This document shows positions 1 to 7,898 of a stretch of 53,788 nt of DNA, piece after piece. Every line of letters begins with the position of its first letter. Positions within the stretch are counted from its first letter, which is position 1. A program made the translations under genes and the position numbers. This stretch comes from Clostridiales bacterium (GTDB taxonomy: Bacteria; Bacillota; Clostridia; Peptostreptococcales; Anaerovoracaceae). The notes under the pieces are model-generated. The model was not told the DNA's origin, searched no databases, and saw only the letters and a program-made list of their open reading frames with translations. The stretch covers positions 1 through 53,788 of the forward strand of contig QXXF01000026.1 of NCBI GenBank assembly GCA_009911365.1. Direction: 5' to 3'.

Positions 1-27
1 CCGGGAAACTAGGACGCCGCCGGTTCG
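1..27 (+). rRNA. rrf: 5S rRNA, 3' end (partial)
   Basis: The first ~27 bases match the 3' end of Firmicutes 5S rRNA: a GGGAAACTAGGACGCCGCC core, which resembles the Bacillus 5S 3' end. It is followed after about 15 bases by a strong terminator, as expected for the end of an rRNA operon. The 5' part lies outside the window, so helix I pairing cannot be checked. Confidence 0.7.
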
Positions 28-40
28 AAAACGAGGAAGG

Positions 41-66
41 AAGAAGGCCCTTGGCCTTCTTTTTTC
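41..66 (+). terminator. Rho-independent terminator of the rRNA operon
   Basis: A perfect 9-bp stem AAGAAGGCC/GGCCTTCTT (41-49 with 53-61) has a 3-base loop and runs into a T-tract. It ends the upstream rRNA transcript. Confidence 0.85.
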
Positions 67-149
67 GTGTCCGGGAGACGGCATGCACACGATTCTACTG
101 ATTGAAGTTTAAAGCAAATACCTGGTAGAGCATTGCAAGCTTTATGGCT

Positions 150-209
150 GATATGGGGAAAGAATGGATGAACATGAAAGATATGGGGAAAGAATGGATG
201 AACATGAAA
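150..209 (+). repeat. 30-bp tandem duplication over a translation start
   Basis: Two identical 30-bp units (150-179 and 180-209) sit head to tail at the 5' end of the acetyltransferase gene, followed by six more matching bases. The length is a multiple of three, so the frame stays open. Each unit holds a GGGGAAAG Shine-Dalgarno-like site and two in-frame ATG codons. Confidence 0.95.
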
Positions 210-716
210 GATATGAATAGAGATGATCAGGGCTTCACGATTAAGCAGGCTGAGCCAAAGGATGCGCCCTTGGCCTTGGAATTTATACGAAAATTAGGAG
301 TTTATCAAAAAATGCTAGATAAAGTTGTCGCTACGGAGCAGGATCTGCGAGCCTTGCTCACTAGCGGAGCTGGCGAGGCTATTTTCGGTGTATTGGCGGG
401 AGAAGAGGAAGAAGTCGTTGCTTTTCTTTATTACTATCCTATTGCGCCAGGGATCTTAGGGAAGAAAGGGATCTATATTGATGTGTTCTATGTGGAGGAG
501 CACTATCGCAGCATGGGACTGGGCAAAAAGATGATGCGATATATGGCACAGCTGGCCTGTATGCGAGACTGTGAGCGTCTGGAATGGGTCTGCTTGAATT
601 GGAATGAATCTGCGATCGATTTTTATAAAAAGCTGGGCGGAGATGCTATGGATATGATGACCACATATCGTCTTGCTGCCGATAAAATCCAGGAGCTGGC
701 AGACTCCGAAGCATAA
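198..716 (+). CDS. GNAT family N-acetyltransferase
   Basis: This is a predicted acetyl-CoA-dependent N-acetyltransferase of about 172 residues; the substrate is unknown. The fold is seen from an N-terminal FTIKQAEPKDAPLALEFI segment, through a central beta strand (KGIYIDVFYVEEHYRSMGLG, the acetyl-CoA pyrophosphate-binding loop region, here G-L-G-K-K), to a C-terminal WNESAIDFYKKLGG motif typical of GNAT enzymes. The start is ambiguous. The frame is open from an ATG at 144, but bases 150-209 are two tandem copies of a 30-bp unit, each holding a GGGGAAAG ribosome-binding site and ATG codons. I chose the ATG at 198, 9 bases after the second site; the ATG at 168 is the equivalent in copy one. It appears monocistronic and is followed by a terminator-like hairpin. 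Confidence 0.85.
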   Translation: MNMKDMNRDDQGFTIKQAEPKDAPLALEFIRKLGVYQKMLDKVVATEQDLRALLTSGAGEAIFGVLAGEEEEVVAFLYYYPIAPGILGKKGIYIDVFYVEEHYRSMGLGKKMMRYMAQLACMRDCERLEWVCLNWNESAIDFYKKLGGDAMDMMTTYRLAADKIQELADSEA

Positions 717-819
717 AACGCAAAATAAGGCTATCAAAAGCATTAAATTAAATAAGAACGCAGTTTAAGTTGCTGGCGAAACGTAAGTTGAAGAACAGGT
801 GATTTTACAACTGTTTTAT

Positions 820-853
820 GCCCCGTGGGACTCGAAATCTCACGGGGCGTTTT
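820..853 (+). terminator. Hairpin, probable terminator of the acetyltransferase gene
   Basis: GCCCCGTGGGA (820-830) pairs with TCTCACGGGGC (838-848), 11 bp with one G-T pair and a 7-base loop, followed by GTTTTG. The T-run is short, so termination may be weak. Confidence 0.6.
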
Positions 854-1056
854 GCGTTAGAGCCTGGAATATTGCATAATTAAAATTAACGGTAAGTCAC
901 ACACAAGTCACACTTTAAAAGATCGTTGAAGTGGTTAGAACCAAGTGATTTCAACGAGTTCAGCTATATTTTGCCTGTTGGTTTCTAGCGATTTTCTTAA
1001 ACAAATCTTAAACTCCCGCCCTATTTAAATTTAAAGGTTTCCATGGCATAATACTC
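854..1056. other. Intergenic region with an inverted repeat, no gene seen
   Basis: No plausible gene is present. An inverted repeat CGTTGAA/TTCAACG (about 923-956) encloses a smaller TGGTT/AACCA repeat. The right part carries the promoter and operator-like repeats of the downstream two-component system. The composition is AT-rich. Confidence 0.5.
996..1013 (+). promoter_or_regulatory. Direct repeats, candidate OmpR-type response-regulator site
   Basis: Two identical CTTAAAC heptamers start at 996 and 1007, exactly 11 bp apart, the spacing used by tandem OmpR/PhoB-family dimers. A possible -10 (CATAAT, 1047-1052) lies downstream, just before the response-regulator gene. Autoregulation is inferred. 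Confidence 0.5.
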
Positions 1057-1074
1057 ATGGAGGTTGAAAACAGC

Positions 1075-1758
1075 ATGTATAACATATTGATATGTGACGA
1101 TGAGAAAGACATTGTCTCTGCGTTAAAAATCTATCTTGCAAGTGATGATTACAATTTGTATGAGGCTTACAATGGCCTTGAGGCTTTAGAAGTGGTAGAA
1201 AACAATGATATCCATCTGCTCCTTTTGGACATCATGATGCCAGAGCTAGACGGGATTCAGGTATTGACTCAGATGCGCAGGAAACGCAACATCCCTGTCA
1301 TTTTCTTGACAGCAAAAGGGGAAGATACCGACAAGATTTTGGGGTTGAACCTAGGAGCGGATGACTACGTGACAAAGCCTTTTAACCCAGTGGAGCTGTT
1401 GGCTAGAGTGAAGTCTCAGCTGCGGCGGTATATGGAATTGGGTTCTGGCTCTGTAAAAAAAGCGGCTTTGGTAGTTGGTGACATTGAACTAGACGATGGA
1501 GCCAAGGCTGTGAGCTTGCTGGGAGATGCTGTAAGCTTAACACCAAAAGAATATGGGATTTTAAAGTTTCTCATGGAGCATCCTGGGCAGGTCTTTTCTC
1601 CAAAGCAGATCTATTATCAAGTGTGGGGCGAGGACGCCTTTGGCGCAGAGGGAACAGTGGCCGTGCATATCCGTCACCTGCGGGAAAAGCTGGAGATCAA
1701 CCCAGATGAACCAAGACATTTGAAAGTCGTTTGGGGACAGGGATATAAAATCGAGTGA
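1075..1758 (+). CDS. OmpR/VanR-type response regulator
   Basis: This is a two-component response regulator of 227 residues. The receiver domain begins MYNILICDDEKD, with acidic residues CDDE, phosphoacceptor Asp52 (LLLLDIMMPELDG), the Thr of FLTAKG and the Lys of VTKPF. A winged-helix trans_reg_C domain follows (LTPKEYGILKFLMEHPGQVFS ... GTVAVHIRHLREKLE ... VVWGQGYKIE). The frame extends to an ATG at 1057, but that codon overlaps the GGAGG site at 1059-1063, so 1075 is the start. Together with the following kinase, 12 bases downstream, it forms an operon. It probably controls cell-envelope genes, as VanR-like members do; the target is not known. Confidence 0.93.
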   Translation: MYNILICDDEKDIVSALKIYLASDDYNLYEAYNGLEALEVVENNDIHLLLLDIMMPELDGIQVLTQMRRKRNIPVIFLTAKGEDTDKILGLNLGADDYVTKPFNPVELLARVKSQLRRYMELGSGSVKKAALVVGDIELDDGAKAVSLLGDAVSLTPKEYGILKFLMEHPGQVFSPKQIYYQVWGEDAFGAEGTVAVHIRHLREKLEINPDEPRHLKVVWGQGYKIE

Positions 1759-1770
1759 GGTGTGTGTTGT

Positions 1771-3768
1771 ATGGAAAAGATAAAGAAAAGCTTGACGGCG
1801 AAAGTAGCGGCGTTTGTGCTGCTGCAGGCCTTGATCGTGGCTGCGGTCGCTGCTACGGTCATGGTGGGGTTTAATTTGGAACTGGGCTGGTACGATAAAA
1901 GCGAACAAGAGGTGAAGCAAGATATTTATCATGAAACAGCGTCTGCGGCTAGCGTGCAGATTGCGGATGAGTTGCTTTATATCCAGGAGGAGCAGGGACA
2001 ATTGGAGGCAGCGCTGGAAAGCCCGTTAGATCAATCAGACAAAAAAGAGCCTTTGTATGGACGTATCCACTCTGACCAGCCAGAAGAAAAAGAGATCCTA
2101 TATGGAGAAAGGGAGGCTACGGGACTTGCGTATCATTTGCGGATGGACCTGGGCATGGAAAATGGGGAGGACAAGCAGATAGAGAAAAAATTGCACCCCG
2201 CTCTGTTTCAGGAGGAGGCTGCTTATCGGGAAATCTTTGATCATGTTAATATGCAAATCGAGATCTGCTTGTTTGATCTGGATCAGAAGGATGCGCTGCC
2301 ACAAAATTTGCAGACGCAGTACTGCTTCTACAGCAATCTGTACAAATATCAGAAAGCTGCTTTGGCCATATTGATCGCAGGCGTGATCGGCGTGATTGTT
2401 CTCATGATTTTCCTCATAATGGCAGTCGGACACAGCAAGCGTGAAACAGGGCTCTTCCCGCAGGGACTTCCGCTGGATTTCATGGCTGCGCTTACCAGTA
2501 TCCTATTGATGGCCCTAGGTGCGCTCCTGACGGAAACCTTGGGCTATGACCGTATGGAATTGATTTGTTCGGGGCTGGAGGTCCTGGGGATGTCCATTGC
2601 CTTGACGGGATTCGTCCTGATTTTCGCAGTAAATGTGAAAAAATGCGTATGGTGGAAAAACACCATTATTTATCGCCTGCTGGTTTGGGGAAAACGCATC
2701 GGCATAAAACTGGCAAATGGCGCCTGGCACGTTTTCAAGAACGCTATGAAGCATCTGCCAATGATCTGGCGCACCGTTCTTTTCCTGGCAGCGGCGCTGC
2801 TGCTAAATCTGATCACCGCCAGCAACATGTATTGGGATGGCGGAGCCGTGCTATTGTGGCTGCTGGAGGCCATTGCGGTCAGCATATGCGTGATCCACGT
2901 GGCACTTGTTTTGAAACGTCTCAAAGAGGGTGGAAAACGTCTGGCGGAAGGAGATTTATCTTATCAGATTGATAAAAAAGGCATGTGGTTTGATTTCGCT
3001 GAGCATGCGGACGATTTGAACAGCATCGGAAAAGGCATGTCAAAAGCCATTGAGGAGCGTATGAAAAGTGAGCATTTCAAAGCAGAATTGATCACAAATG
3101 TTTCTCACGACATCAAAACGCCGCTCACTTCTATTATCAATTATGTGGATTTTCTCAAGAAGGAAGAAATCGACAATGAAAAGGCTCAGGCGTATATTGA
3201 GGTGCTGGACCGTCAGTCACGCAGATTGAAAAAGCTGACAGAAGATTTGGTGGACGCTTCCAAGGCAGCCACAGGGAACGTGCCCATGCAGCTGGCTCCC
3301 TGTCAGATCGGGGTCTTGATGGAGCAAACCATGGGGGAATATAAAGAGAAGGCTGAGGCCAGCGACCTGCGGTTCATTATAAAAATGCCAGATGAAGAGC
3401 TACGAATCATGGCAGACGGCAGGCGGCTGTGGCGGGTGTTCGACAACCTGCTGGGCAATATCTGCAAGTATTCCCAGCCAGGGACGAGGGTGTACCTGGA
3501 TCTGAAGAAAATGGACGGTAAAGCAGTGATCATGTACCGGAATACGTCAAAATACGAACTGAACATTTCGGAAGAAGAATTGATGGAACGCTTTGTACGG
3601 GGCGACAGCTCCCGTCATACGGAAGGTAGCGGACTGGGCCTTTCCATTGCGCGTAATCTGGTGGAACTCCAGGGCGGAGACTTTCAAATTTCCATTGACG
3701 GTGATCTATTCAAAGTGATTATTCGATTCGATTTGCTGCAGGAGCCGATTTTGCAAGAAGGAAACTAG
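1771..3768 (+). CDS. Sensor histidine kinase, VanS-like output with multi-pass membrane input
   Basis: This 665-residue membrane kinase is the partner of the upstream regulator. The first membrane segment is near residues 12-35, then there is an extracytoplasmic stretch of about 150 residues, then about five more membrane segments up to roughly residue 375, a HAMP-like linker, a HisKA domain with His446 (NVSHDIKTPLTSIINY), and an HATPase domain (NLLGNICKYS N-box, GSGLGLSIA G-box). The GTG at 1762 is only one base from the GAGG at 1757-1760, so the ATG at 1771 is preferred. Kinases with this extra multi-pass module are common beside VanR-like regulators in Clostridia. The signal sensed is unknown. 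Confidence 0.9.
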   Translation: MEKIKKSLTAKVAAFVLLQALIVAAVAATVMVGFNLELGWYDKSEQEVKQDIYHETASAASVQIADELLYIQEEQGQLEAALESPLDQSDKKEPLYGRIHSDQPEEKEILYGEREATGLAYHLRMDLGMENGEDKQIEKKLHPALFQEEAAYREIFDHVNMQIEICLFDLDQKDALPQNLQTQYCFYSNLYKYQKAALAILIAGVIGVIVLMIFLIMAVGHSKRETGLFPQGLPLDFMAALTSILLMALGALLTETLGYDRMELICSGLEVLGMSIALTGFVLIFAVNVKKCVWWKNTIIYRLLVWGKRIGIKLANGAWHVFKNAMKHLPMIWRTVLFLAAALLLNLITASNMYWDGGAVLLWLLEAIAVSICVIHVALVLKRLKEGGKRLAEGDLSYQIDKKGMWFDFAEHADDLNSIGKGMSKAIEERMKSEHFKAELITNVSHDIKTPLTSIINYVDFLKKEEIDNEKAQAYIEVLDRQSRRLKKLTEDLVDASKAATGNVPMQLAPCQIGVLMEQTMGEYKEKAEASDLRFIIKMPDEELRIMADGRRLWRVFDNLLGNICKYSQPGTRVYLDLKKMDGKAVIMYRNTSKYELNISEEELMERFVRGDSSRHTEGSGLGLSIARNLVELQGGDFQISIDGDLFKVIIRFDLLQEPILQEGN

Positions 3769-4001
3769 TGGTTCAGTGGGGCCATGACCACTATGTGAGC
3801 AGAAAGCTGCCAAAAGGCAAGGGCGAGCAGGAACAGGTGAGCGGCATTGTGCTCAGGCTTTCGAGCTTGGTGTAGGATGCCTATGTCTCAAGCGTTGCGT
3901 TTTATGCTTCCAAGCAAGGGGCTTTGCGCTAGGACAGTAAATGGTCCGAGCGGGTCAGCTAGGAGACTAGTGACAGACTGCAAGTTAATTCAATTTTATG
4001 G

Positions 4002-4046
4002 AAAGTGTGTATAGATCCGAGTTTTTTATCGATTTATACACACTTT
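4002..4046. repeat. Inverted repeat with TATACACAC arms, copy 1
   Basis: AAAGTGTGTATA (4002-4013) is perfectly inverted at 4035-4046, and pairing continues inward (GATC/GATT with one G-T) to a 16-bp stem around a 13-base loop. It has no T-tract suited to termination on the + strand. Confidence 0.8.
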
Positions 4047-4182
4047 TAGTAGTTGAATATGGGAATTACTAGATAGTTATCATATTTTAATGCAAAAATA
4101 TATATAATATGTAAAATATGAAGTGGTTATTAAGAGGATTATGCGATTTTGCTTCATCATTGGAAGTAGACAAAGAGCAAAA

Positions 4183-4219
4183 TGTGTATAAATTTATAAA
4201 TTCAGTTGATTTATACACA
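4183..4219. repeat. Inverted repeat with TATACACA arms, copy 2
   Basis: TGTGTATAAAT (4183-4193) is perfectly inverted at 4209-4219 around a 15-base spacer. A nested palindrome AATTTATAAATT (4191-4202) overlaps the left arm. The right arm shares TTTATACACAC with copy 1, 180 bp upstream. Confidence 0.8.
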
Positions 4220-4360
4220 CATCTAGTTTTTGGGAGATTAATGAGACGCCTGCGTTTTTCAGGACTGCGCCTCTTTGCCCCTCTAGTGAAAAAAGGAAAG
4301 GCGCAAAGCTGGCTTCGTTCATTTGCTTTTAGAGGCAGGCTTTGTTAGTGTGGAAGATTG

Positions 4361-4454
4361 TGGTATAATGGACGCAACTGATTGGAGCGGCGTTGCTGAA
4401 AGGGCGCGTCCATTGAATTGCGGCCAGGGATTGAGTTTTCAAAGGAAGGCCGCA
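4361..4454 (+). repeat. Two-hairpin promoter-like repeat, copy A
   Basis: TGGTATAAT (extended -10-like) runs into AATGGACGC (4367-4375), which pairs with GCGTCCATT (4406-4414) around 30 bases. TGCGGCC (4419-4425) then pairs with GGCCGCA (4448-4454) around 22 bases. A homologous element with the same spacing but different stem sequences lies at 20453-20546. It sits upstream of the lipase-like gene. Confidence 0.65.
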
Positions 4455-4493
4455 GCGTTATGGACGCATTTGTCGGAATGGAGGGCGATGAGG

Positions 4494-5300
4494 GTGGAGA
4501 GGATGTGTGCGACGAAATACCCGATCATGCTGATACATGGCATCGGTTATGAGGATCAGCCGGCCAGCCGGTATTGGGGGCGGATCCCGCAGAGATTGGA
4601 GGAGGGCGGCGCTAAAGTTTATTTTGGCGGACAGGATGCTTTTGGGACAGTGGCGGAGAATGCTGCCCGGCTGAAGGTTTCTATGGAGCGGGCGATTGCG
4701 GATTCGGGGGCGGACAAGCTGAATCTAATTGCTCATTCCAAAGGCGGGATCGAGGCAAGGTATTTGATTTCTGTTTTGGAAATGGCAGAAAAAGTAGTTA
4801 GCCTTACGACGCTGGCAACGCCCCACAGAGGGATTGGTTCCATTGATTTGCTGCGAAAAAGGAAAGCTGCTGCGTACCAGGTCCTAGCCAGCGTTTTCAA
4901 TCTGATGCTTATGGTAGACGGCAGGCAACAAAATTTCAGCCTCAAGCCTTACGAGCAGCTGACGGCTGATTATATGGAGGTATTCAATCAGCTGGTACCT
5001 GACCGAAAGGAGGTCTATTACCAGAGCTATGCTTTTGATATGCGCTCTGCGGCAAGCGATCCGGCTCTGGGACTGTTTTATAAAGTGGTGCGGAAGCTTG
5101 AAGGGCAAAACGATGGTTTGGTATCAGCAGCGTCGGCAAAATGGGGAGAATTCCAGGGCGTATATCCGCAAGAAGGAAAATATGGGATCTCCCATCCCAG
5201 GATAGTGGATCCCCAACATAGAAAGCGGAAAGGTGACAATCCGGACATGGCGCATTTTTACCAGGAGATCGCCGCTAGGCTGAAAGCTTTGGGATATTGA
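4494..5300 (+). CDS. Alpha/beta-hydrolase, triacylglycerol lipase-like
   Basis: This is a predicted lipase or esterase of about 268 residues. Visible motifs are the oxyanion-hole IHGIG near the N-terminus, the nucleophile elbow AHSKGG (Ser82), an Asp in EGQNDGLVS and a His in GISHPRIVD near the C-terminus, giving a complete Ser-Asp-His triad in the usual order. No signal peptide is seen, so it is probably cytoplasmic. The frame is open from 4323, but the first ~57 codons overlap the structured repeat and do not look like protein. A GTG at 4494 lies 8 bases after GGAGGG (4480-4485); ATGs at 4488 and 4503 are alternatives. The substrate cannot be inferred. Confidence 0.8.
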   Translation: MERMCATKYPIMLIHGIGYEDQPASRYWGRIPQRLEEGGAKVYFGGQDAFGTVAENAARLKVSMERAIADSGADKLNLIAHSKGGIEARYLISVLEMAEKVVSLTTLATPHRGIGSIDLLRKRKAAAYQVLASVFNLMLMVDGRQQNFSLKPYEQLTADYMEVFNQLVPDRKEVYYQSYAFDMRSAASDPALGLFYKVVRKLEGQNDGLVSAASAKWGEFQGVYPQEGKYGISHPRIVDPQHRKRKGDNPDMAHFYQEIAARLKALGY

Positions 5301-5334
5301 TGTTGTGAAACATGGGAAATCCATGGTATAATGG
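5301..5334 (+). promoter_or_regulatory. Promoter of the tmk operon
   Basis: TTGTGA and an extended TGGTATAAT -10 with about 18-bp spacing stand just after the lipase gene. The segment GGAAATCCATGGTATAATGG matches the promoter part of the two-hairpin repeats at 4361 and 20453. A small CATGG/CCATG hairpin overlaps it. Confidence 0.65.
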
Positions 5335-5371
5335 ACGCTAAGGATCAAAGAACATGGATCAGGGGGAACAC

Positions 5372-5536
5372 ATGGTTATTATGACAACATTGAAAGTGAT
5401 CTTCACCTTGCTGCTCTGCGTCCCTCTTGCGTATCTTATCATATATTTTCTAGCAGGCTTGATGGATGAGGTCATCAAACAGAATCGGGTACAGCAGCAT
5501 GAAGCGAAGAGGCGTAGCAGGAGACAGCGAAGATGA
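5372..5536 (+). CDS. Small single-pass membrane protein ahead of tmk
   Basis: This is a predicted 54-residue protein with one membrane helix (about residues 8-30, VIFTLLLCVPLAYLIIYFLA) and a very basic C-terminus (KRRSRRQRR). The ATG at 5372 follows GGGGG at 5362-5366; an ATG at 5354 has no site. The stop codon overlaps the tmk start (ATGA), so the two are translationally coupled. I do not recognise the family. The basic tail suggests an inside orientation or nucleic-acid contact, but that is inference. Confidence 0.65.
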   Translation: MVIMTTLKVIFTLLLCVPLAYLIIYFLAGLMDEVIKQNRVQQHEAKRRSRRQRR

Positions 5537-6147
5537 AGCAAGGGTTGTTTATTACATTGGAAGGGATGGACGGAGCCGGTAAATCCACACAGATCACAGC
5601 GATCAGAAAGCTTTTGGAAACAAAGGGCCACGAGGTGATTGTGACAAGAGAGCCAGGCGGCACGGCCATCAGTGAAAAAATACGGGAAATCATATTGGAT
5701 CGGGAAAACGCTGAGATGGATCCCATGACAGAAGCTCTGCTTTATGCAGCGGCAAGGGCGCAGCATGTGACGAGGGTGATCCAGCCCGCTTTGGAGCAAG
5801 GGACACATGTGGTCTGCGACAGGTTCATCGACTCCAGCGTCGCTTATCAGGGATATGGCCGAGGGCTTGGGGACAGCGTTTCCATCATTAACGCTTATGC
5901 GGCGGCGGGATGCGTACCGGATATCACCTTTTTTCTAAGGTTAGAGCCGGATGTTAGCAAGGGGCGGATCCAGGAAGGCTCTTTGGACCGGATCGAGTTG
6001 GAAGCCATGGACTTCCATCAGAGAGTGTTTCATGGCTATGAAGAGTTGGCATTACAATTTCCTGAACGAATCATCACCATCGATGCGGCAGAGGAAATCA
6101 GCGCAGTGAGCGAAACAATCAGAGAACACATAGAAAGGCTGCTGTAA
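5533..6147 (+). CDS. tmk: Thymidylate kinase
   Basis: This 204-residue cytoplasmic enzyme phosphorylates dTMP to dTDP with ATP for DNA synthesis. The P-loop is GMDGAGKST near residue 11; the DR(E/F)-type motif TREPGGT and the CDRFIDSSVAYQGYGRGLG segment are characteristic of bacterial Tmk, as is the length. It overlaps the upstream small membrane gene by 4 bases and is followed after 2 bases by holB, the arrangement found in Bacillus and Clostridia. Confidence 0.97.
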   Translation: MKQGLFITLEGMDGAGKSTQITAIRKLLETKGHEVIVTREPGGTAISEKIREIILDRENAEMDPMTEALLYAAARAQHVTRVIQPALEQGTHVVCDRFIDSSVAYQGYGRGLGDSVSIINAYAAAGCVPDITFFLRLEPDVSKGRIQEGSLDRIELEAMDFHQRVFHGYEELALQFPERIITIDAAEEISAVSETIREHIERLL

Positions 6148-6149
6148 TC

Positions 6150-6962
6150 ATGAAATTTCAACAGATACAAGGAAATGAAGCCTTAGTGAGCCGCCTCACC
6201 AGTGCCATTCAAAACGGAAACGTTTCCCATGCGTACATATTTGAAGGCGAAGCGGTGTTAGACAAGAAGGCTTTTGCTGAAATGTTTGTAAAAGCGATCC
6301 TATGTAAAGAAGAACTGGGAGTGGGATGCGGCCACTGCCTAGCCTGTCAGAAGATCGATCATGGAAATTACGAAGACTTAATTTATGTGGAAGCAGAGGG
6401 CAGCAGCATTAAAGATGAAGCCATCGAAAAGATGCAGAATCGGCTGCGGATCAAGCCATATGGAGAACGCAACATCGCAATCATCTGCGATGCGGACACT
6501 ATGACCCTTCGCGCTCAGAATCGGCTGCTGAAAACCCTAGAAGAACCGCCAAAAGGCACGGTGCTGATTTTACTGTCAGAAAACATGGAAAACCTGGTCC
6601 AGACTATTCTTTCCCGGTGCGTAAAATACCGTCTTCATTACTTTGGCCGAGAAAGTTACGAAGGCATGCTGAAAACTGCGGGTGCCATCGCGGACATGCT
6701 GCTGGAAGGGCAGCCCTTTTATAAAAGGAAAGAAGCCATTGCGGATATCATGAAAGATGCAGGGCAGACAAATGCGTTTTTAGACGCATTGGAAAAAACC
6801 TACCGAGATCTGCTGATAGATGGTTCAGAAAAGGGAAGGCTATATAAAAAGAGCCAGATCTACAAAAATGTGGCTCTGATCGAACAGGCGAGAAGACAGA
6901 TCCAGAGGGGCGTGGCCAAGAGTTACGCACTGAAGGAATTGATGATAAAAATTGGAGGATAA
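6150..6962 (+). CDS. holB: DNA polymerase III delta' subunit
   Basis: This 270-residue clamp-loader subunit helps place the beta sliding clamp on DNA. It has HAYIFEG instead of a classical Walker A, the zinc-binding CGHCLACQ module, SSIKDEAI, and the sensor region LKTLEEPPKGTVLILLSEN ... ILSRCVKYR typical of HolB. It is slightly short at the C-terminus compared with longer homologues of ~320-330 residues. Its place between tmk and ricT supports the call. Confidence 0.93.
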   Translation: MKFQQIQGNEALVSRLTSAIQNGNVSHAYIFEGEAVLDKKAFAEMFVKAILCKEELGVGCGHCLACQKIDHGNYEDLIYVEAEGSSIKDEAIEKMQNRLRIKPYGERNIAIICDADTMTLRAQNRLLKTLEEPPKGTVLILLSENMENLVQTILSRCVKYRLHYFGRESYEGMLKTAGAIADMLLEGQPFYKRKEAIADIMKDAGQTNAFLDALEKTYRDLLIDGSEKGRLYKKSQIYKNVALIEQARRQIQRGVAKSYALKELMIKIGG

Positions 6963-6965
6963 ACA

Positions 6966-7895
6966 ATGGTAAACGTAGTAGGCGTCAAATTTAAGACTGC
7001 CGGCAAGATCTATTACTTTGATCCCGGAAATTTAGATGTGAAAATTGGGGACAACGTAATCGTGGAAACAGCCAGAGGCATGGAATTTGGGACCGTCAGC
7101 ATGACGGAAAAACAGGTGCATCCTTCTGAAATCGTTTCACCTTTGAAAAAAGTCATCCGCATAGCGGACGAGCGAGACCATAAACGACATGAGGACAATG
7201 TGCGGAAAAAAGAACGGGCATTGCAGCTCTGCCAGGAAAAGATCGACAAGCACAAGCTGGAAATGAAACTTATCGATGTGGAATATACCTTTGACAACAG
7301 CAAGATCATTTTTTATTTCACAGCTGATGGCAGAGTGGATTTCCGAGAGTTGGTAAAGGATCTGGCAGGCGTGTTTAAAATGCGTATTGAACTGCGGCAG
7401 ATCGGAGTCAGGGATGAAGCGAAAATGATGGGAGGGATCGGTACCTGCGGCCGCAGCCTGTGCTGTCATAGCTGGTTGTCCGACTTTGAGCCTGTTTCCA
7501 TTAAAATGGCTAAAGTCCAAAACTTGTCACTAAACCCTACAAAGATTTCCGGCATCTGCGGGCGGCTAATGTGCTGCTTGAAATACGAAAACGAGGTGTA
7601 CGTGGAATTTAAAAAAGGTATGCCTGATCCAGGCGAGCGGATCAGGACGCCTGACGGCATGGCGGTGGTAGTGGACACCAATATCTTAGAAAACAGCATC
7701 AAAACCAGGCTGATCCTGGAAGAAGGAAACAAGGAAAAGGATCGGCAGGAAAAGTTGAGTACAGAGTTTTATAATTACAAAAAGCAAGAGATTAAGCGGC
7801 TGGGCAAAGGCAAGAAGAAAAAAAAGCAGGAAAACGATCTGGAAGAGTTGGATGGAGAACTGCTGAAAGAGATCGAAGAACTGCTAAAGGAGTAA
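6966..7895 (+). CDS. ricT: PSP1-domain protein RicT (YaaT)
   Basis: This 309-residue protein contains the PSP1 domain (EFGTVSMTEKQV ... GGIGTCGRSLCCHSWL ... ISGICGRLMCCLKYE). The cysteine pairs CGRSLCC and CGRLMCC are the hallmark of RicT/YaaT. In Bacillus, RicT acts with RicA and RicF in a complex that binds iron-sulfur clusters and promotes RNase Y-dependent processing, sporulation and competence; the role here is inferred from homology. The C-terminus is a charged, lysine-rich tail. The gene starts 3 bases after holB with GGAGG. Confidence 0.92.
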   Translation: MVNVVGVKFKTAGKIYYFDPGNLDVKIGDNVIVETARGMEFGTVSMTEKQVHPSEIVSPLKKVIRIADERDHKRHEDNVRKKERALQLCQEKIDKHKLEMKLIDVEYTFDNSKIIFYFTADGRVDFRELVKDLAGVFKMRIELRQIGVRDEAKMMGGIGTCGRSLCCHSWLSDFEPVSIKMAKVQNLSLNPTKISGICGRLMCCLKYENEVYVEFKKGMPDPGERIRTPDGMAVVVDTNILENSIKTRLILEEGNKEKDRQEKLSTEFYNYKKQEIKRLGKGKKKKKQENDLEELDGELLKEIEELLKE

Positions 7896-7898
7896 ATC

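Larger units (their letters stand above)
3769..4493. other. Long intergenic region with several inverted repeats
   Basis: No convincing gene lies in these 725 bases. The stretch holds an imperfect palindrome over the kinase stop codon (TAGTGGT/ACCACTA, 3766-3793), two related inverted repeats with TATACACAC arms (4002-4046 and 4183-4219), and a two-hairpin promoter-like repeat (4361-4454), each listed separately. A 76-codon open frame at 4118-4348 lacks a ribosome-binding site and recognisable content. Confidence 0.6.

Noticed and set aside
820-853. tRNA-like T-arm (GGGACTCGAAATCTC)
   Set aside because: No acceptor, D or anticodon arms are present; it is better explained as a terminator hairpin.
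923-956. Phage attachment site at the CGTTGAA/TTCAACG repeat
   Set aside because: No integrase or second att copy is visible in the window, so this cannot be supported.
4118-4348. 76-codon + strand ORF in the gene-free region before the lipase
   Set aside because: No ribosome-binding site, overlaps an inverted repeat, and the translated sequence has no recognisable pattern.
4323-4493. N-terminal extension of the lipase-like gene
   Set aside because: The extra 57 codons coincide with the two-hairpin repeat and a TGGTATAAT promoter; a GTG or ATG near 4488-4503 with GGAGGG fits better.
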